Below are positions 60,931 to 64,000 of a stretch of 64,000 nt of DNA, one piece after another. This DNA is from Bacilli bacterium. Lineage in GTDB: Bacteria; Bacillota_I; Bacilli_A; ML615J-28; CAG-313. The DNA lies in assembly GCA_017937305.1 (NCBI GenBank), contig JAGBDV010000007.1, positions 20,030-84,029 on the forward strand. Reading direction: 5' to 3'. The notes under the pieces were generated by a model. That model was given only the letters and a program-made list of their open reading frames with translations. It did no database searches and was not told where the DNA came from. The translations under genes and the position numbers were made by a program. The number at the start of each line of letters is the position of its first letter. Within the stretch, counting starts at the first letter, position 1.

Positions 60931-62366
60931 AACTTACTAAAGATTTAAAACAAATATTGGATTTAGGAATAATGATGAGTAGTGAGAAAAATCACTATAT
61001 ATTATTAGAAAGTATATTAAATGAGAGTATGAACATATCAAATTGTGACGGTGGAACTTTATATATTTGTAAAGATGATACGTTGCATTTCTTCTTGTAT
61101 AAAACATTATCAAAAAATGTATTAGCTGGTGGAATACATGAAGAACTAAATTTACCACCTCTTTCAATAAATGAAAAATCGGTTGCTGGTAATTGCGCAT
61201 TAAATAGAAAAATTATTAATGTTCCAGATGTGTATAATGACAACGAGTATGACTGGACAGGACCAAAAAAATATGATGAATTAAATAATTATCATACTAA
61301 GAGTGTTTTAGTTGTTCCTTTAATTGATAATGAAAATGAACTTATTGGCGTAATGCAATTAATAAATGCTCAAGATGATAATGGTATTATTCCTTTTAGT
61401 AAAGATATTGAATATGTAATTACTTCTCTTTCTTCACAATGTTCAATTTTACTATCAAATAAATTATTACTTGATAATATTCAAATGCTTCTTGATTCAT
61501 TTGTTAATGCAATGACTGCTGCTATTGATTCAAGAACTCCATTTAATGCAAAACATACAAAAAATGTAAGTATTTTGTGTGAGGAATTTATTGATTTTTT
61601 AATTGAAAATAAATATTATGATTTTTCTAAAAACGATAAAGAGCAACTTGTTATGGCTGCAATGTTGCATGATGTTGGGAAAATGAGTGTTCCTATTTCT
61701 ATTTTAAATAAGAGTACAAGACTTGAAGGTAAACTTGATTTAATGAAATCAAGATGGAATATTATTGAATTAGATTTAGAAAATAAATACCTAAAAAATA
61801 TTATTACTGAAGATGAATATAATAACAAATTAAAAGAATTTAAAGCTGCTTGTGACTTTATTTTATTCATTGATACAGCTGGCTTTATAGATCCTGAAAA
61901 ACAAAAGAAAATTGATGAAATTATTAAATTAGAATATAATACGGCTTTTGGGGTTTTAAAGATTGTAGAAGAAACTGAAGAAAATGATGTACATATTATT
62001 AAAGGAACTCTTACAAAAGAAGAAAGACATGAAATAGAAAAACATGTTGAATATACAAAGTTAATATTAAAGGAAATTGAATTCGGAAAGAAATATAAAA
62101 ATGTTGAATATATCGCAGGGGCACATCACGAATATATTGATGGTAGTGGGTACCCTTTGCATATTAAAGATGTTGATATTTCAAAATTAGTTAGAATTCT
62201 TACAATTATGGATGTATATGAATCTTTAACTGCAACAGATAGACCTTATAAAAAGCCGATGCCAAAAGAAAGGGCTTATAGCATATTAAAAGCAATGGTG
62301 GAAGAAGGAAAATTAGATGGTGAATTAGTTGCCTATTTTGGTGAATTTATCCAAATGGAGGATTAG
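60927..62366 (+). CDS. GAF/HD-GYP domain phosphodiesterase
   Basis: 479 residues. GAF domain at about 15-185 (NCDGGTLYICKDD and SVLVVPLIDNENELIGVMQL). HD-GYP at about 190-475: AMLHDVGK with the HD pair, and HHEYIDGSGYP near residue 400, so the GYP part is complete. A ~120-residue insertion lies between HDVGK and the GYP half. It would hydrolyse c-di-GMP or another cyclic dinucleotide, or cGAMP. It is translated from the same message as the cyclase. Confidence 0.92.
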   Translation: MKLTKDLKQILDLGIMMSSEKNHYILLESILNESMNISNCDGGTLYICKDDTLHFFLYKTLSKNVLAGGIHEELNLPPLSINEKSVAGNCALNRKIINVPDVYNDNEYDWTGPKKYDELNNYHTKSVLVVPLIDNENELIGVMQLINAQDDNGIIPFSKDIEYVITSLSSQCSILLSNKLLLDNIQMLLDSFVNAMTAAIDSRTPFNAKHTKNVSILCEEFIDFLIENKYYDFSKNDKEQLVMAAMLHDVGKMSVPISILNKSTRLEGKLDLMKSRWNIIELDLENKYLKNIITEDEYNNKLKEFKAACDFILFIDTAGFIDPEKQKKIDEIIKLEYNTAFGVLKIVEETEENDVHIIKGTLTKEERHEIEKHVEYTKLILKEIEFGKKYKNVEYIAGAHHEYIDGSGYPLHIKDVDISKLVRILTIMDVYESLTATDRPYKKPMPKERAYSILKAMVEEGKLDGELVAYFGEFIQMED

Positions 62367-62369
62367 AAG

Positions 62370-64000
62370 ATGAAAAAGAAAATTTTAATAGGTATTATTG
62401 GACTTGTTGTTATTGCTATTGGTGTAGTATGTTTGATTTTGCTTTTACCAAAAGATGAAACATATAGAAGTATTAAAGTATTTAAGATTGAAGGAACTGT
62501 TGAAGTATCTAGAAATTCTGAAGTTCTTGAAGCTTACGAACAAATGATGCTAAAGAATAACGATGAAGTTAGCGTTGGAGAAAATGAAAGTTTAATTTTA
62601 AAATTAGACAGTGACAAATATATCTGCTTAGATGAGAATACTAAAATTAAATTAATTTCTTCTGAAAAAGATAGTAGTAAAACAGTAATTGAATTAAAAG
62701 AAGGAAAAATCATTGGTGAAGTTAAAGAAAAACTAAAAGATGCTGAAACATTTGAAGTAGAAACCCCTAACTCAGTAATGGCAATTCGTGGTACTACTTT
62801 CTCAGTAGAAGTTGATGAAGAAACTGAGGAATATGAAGTAACTTATCAAGTAGTAGATGGTGTTATAGAAGTATTAATATTTGACCAAACTACTGGCTCA
62901 ACTAAAGTAAATTCAGTTTCTATAGAGTCAGAAGAATGTGCTAAAGTTTCTGTAGATAAATCTGCTTATATTGATAGTGATTCTTTGAAAGATTTGAAAG
63001 ATCAAGCGTTAACTGGTGAAATTCCAGTTAATGAATATGATTCAGTTGATAATTATATCAATAGTTCAGATGAAGTAGTAGTTGAAAAAGGTGAATATGA
63101 AGATAGTGATTTTGATGGGCTTCTTGATTTAACTGAGTATAACTATCGTATTATTACAGTTTCTTCTAGTTTCAGTGTAAAAGGAACTACTATTACTGGT
63201 GAACATTTATATGAAAATAGTGAAAAGTTTACTGTTATAATTACAGCTGATGAGGTAGAAGGAAAAGTAGTAAATAATTGGCTAGTTAATGGAAAAATTT
63301 TAATAATTGAAACACAAGACTCAGATGAAGTTCCTTCTATTATTGAGCTTGAAGTTAATGACAAATTATTAGTCGAAGTAGAATATAAAGATATTGATAT
63401 TAATTGTGAACATGATTTCCAAACTGAAATAGTAGAATCAACATGCACAAAACATGGTACTGAAACATCAATTTGTTCAAAATGTGGTGAAATAGAAAGT
63501 GTTACTGAACTGCCACTTAAAGATCACTCATTTGGTGAATGGTATCAAAGTCAAGAATATGAAGATAAACACGAAAGAGAGTGTAAATGTGGTGAACTTG
63601 AAACTGAAAACTGTACATTTGATGAAGGTAAAGTAACAAAAGAACCTACACATACAGAAGAAGGAATCAAAATATATACATGTACTGAATGTGGAAGAAC
63701 TAAAGAAGAACCTGTTGAAAAAACAGAAGGTCATGAGTTTGGTGAATGGTATCAAAGTCAAGAATATGAAGATAAACACGAAAGAGTGTGTAAATGTGGT
63801 GAACTTGAAACTGGAAACTGTACATTTGATGAAGGAAAAATAACAAAAGAACCTACACATACAGAAGAAGGAATCAAAACATATACATGTACTGAATGTG
63901 GAAGAACTAAAGAAGAACCTGTTGAAAAAACAGAAGGTCATGAATTTGGTGAATGGTATCAAAGTCAAGAATATGAAGATAAACACGAAAGAGAGTGTAA
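62370..64000 (+). CDS. FecR-domain membrane protein with 69-residue tandem repeats (incomplete)
   Basis: Open at the window end; 543 codons are seen. GGAGG serves ATG 62370, 3 bases after the HD-GYP stop. A signal or membrane anchor is at about 5-27. The FecR domain at about 40-180 has FKIEGTVEVSRNSE, MLKNNDEVSVGENE and FEVETPNSVMAIRGTTFSVE. A beta-rich part follows to about 345, then Cys-rich CxxC segments (CSKCGEIES) and a 207-bp tandem repeat from about 63531, containing HSFGEWYQSQ and CTECGRTKEE. It is a surface protein that may sense or bind a ligand. The end of the repeat array is not in the window. Confidence 0.9.
   Translation, partial: MKKKILIGIIGLVVIAIGVVCLILLLPKDETYRSIKVFKIEGTVEVSRNSEVLEAYEQMMLKNNDEVSVGENESLILKLDSDKYICLDENTKIKLISSEKDSSKTVIELKEGKIIGEVKEKLKDAETFEVETPNSVMAIRGTTFSVEVDEETEEYEVTYQVVDGVIEVLIFDQTTGSTKVNSVSIESEECAKVSVDKSAYIDSDSLKDLKDQALTGEIPVNEYDSVDNYINSSDEVVVEKGEYEDSDFDGLLDLTEYNYRIITVSSSFSVKGTTITGEHLYENSEKFTVIITADEVEGKVVNNWLVNGKILIIETQDSDEVPSIIELEVNDKLLVEVEYKDIDINCEHDFQTEIVESTCTKHGTETSICSKCGEIESVTELPLKDHSFGEWYQSQEYEDKHERECKCGELETENCTFDEGKVTKEPTHTEEGIKIYTCTECGRTKEEPVEKTEGHEFGEWYQSQEYEDKHERVCKCGELETGNCTFDEGKITKEPTHTEEGIKTYTCTECGRTKEEPVEKTEGHEFGEWYQSQEYEDKHEREC
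63531..64000 (+). repeat. 207-bp coding tandem repeat in the FecR protein
   Basis: Copies start at 63531, 63738 and 63945, each 207 bases (69 residues); the last is cut by the window end. The first two copies differ at only a handful of positions. Such close copies can gain or lose units by slippage or recombination. Confidence 0.92.

Noticed and set aside
63143..63986. Minus-strand open frames rich in Phe and Ser across the FecR repeats.
   Set aside because: They are reverse readings of a tandem-repeat coding region, with no start signal or known family.
1..64000. tRNA, rRNA or CRISPR loci.
   Set aside because: No cloverleaf-like ends, rRNA core sequence or regularly spaced short repeats were seen by eye.

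Overview
The window comes from a low-GC, spore-forming Bacillota genome, most likely a gut-type Bacilli or Erysipelotrichia-like lineage. The evidence is a strongly A+T-rich sequence, AGGAGG-type ribosome sites, a methionine T-box, an SspI spore protein, a CotY/CotZ-like coat protein and fermentative AdhE. TAA, TAG and TGA all act as stops, so the code is the standard bacterial one. Almost all genes are on the + strand in short operons closed by intrinsic terminators. No tRNA, rRNA, CRISPR array or insertion sequence was seen.

Layout. 1-1300: the end of an M3-type peptidase and three small genes. 1365-7185: a c-di-GMP pair, namely a TetR-like/PAS/GGDEF/GAF/EAL protein of 1340 residues and a membrane diguanylate cyclase. 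7240-12602: a Met T-box with metNIQ, then a second amino-acid ABC transporter behind its own attenuator-like leader; its binding protein looks circularly permuted. 12679-20875: kinase/HD pair, threonine aldolase, Y-family polymerase with YolD, adhE, a phosphotransferase and an acyltransferase. 20926-27023: an accessory-looking block with a frameshifted RhuM gene on the - strand behind a long structured leader, a secreted zinc peptidase with a stop codon in its signal peptide, and a lipoprotein.

27148-36268: a heterodimeric ABC exporter, a DUF362 ferredoxin-like protein, small unknowns, a DUF697 membrane trio and a PerR-like regulator with a PerR-type box. 36315-48228: rubrerythrin and CoA-disulfide reductase (peroxide/redox defence), a cytosolic GH9 glycosidase, pncB, a HAD-DUF523 fusion, an alkaline phosphatase, a ZIP transporter and the spore genes. 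48342-52099: pepV, trmB, a DJ-1 protein and the rpsF-ssb-rpsR operon. 52100-53864: an AAA/DUF4143 ATPase lying between two copies of the rpsR 3' end and terminator, which looks like an integrated element. 53933-58238: a phosphoesterase, a serine hydrolase, membrane proteins and an EamA transporter. 58354-64000: a signalling operon with a CHASE2 adenylate cyclase, a TIM-barrel protein, a GAF/HD-GYP phosphodiesterase and a FecR protein with 69-residue tandem repeats, cut by the window end.

Together, the genes suggest a fermentative anaerobe that imports amino acids, uses oligosaccharides, guards against peroxide, forms spores and carries both c-di-GMP and probable cAMP signalling. Strongest leads: the circularly permuted binding protein, the rpsR-flanked ATPase, the RhuM leader RNA, the TetR-EAL fusion and the CHASE2/HD-GYP/FecR operon.
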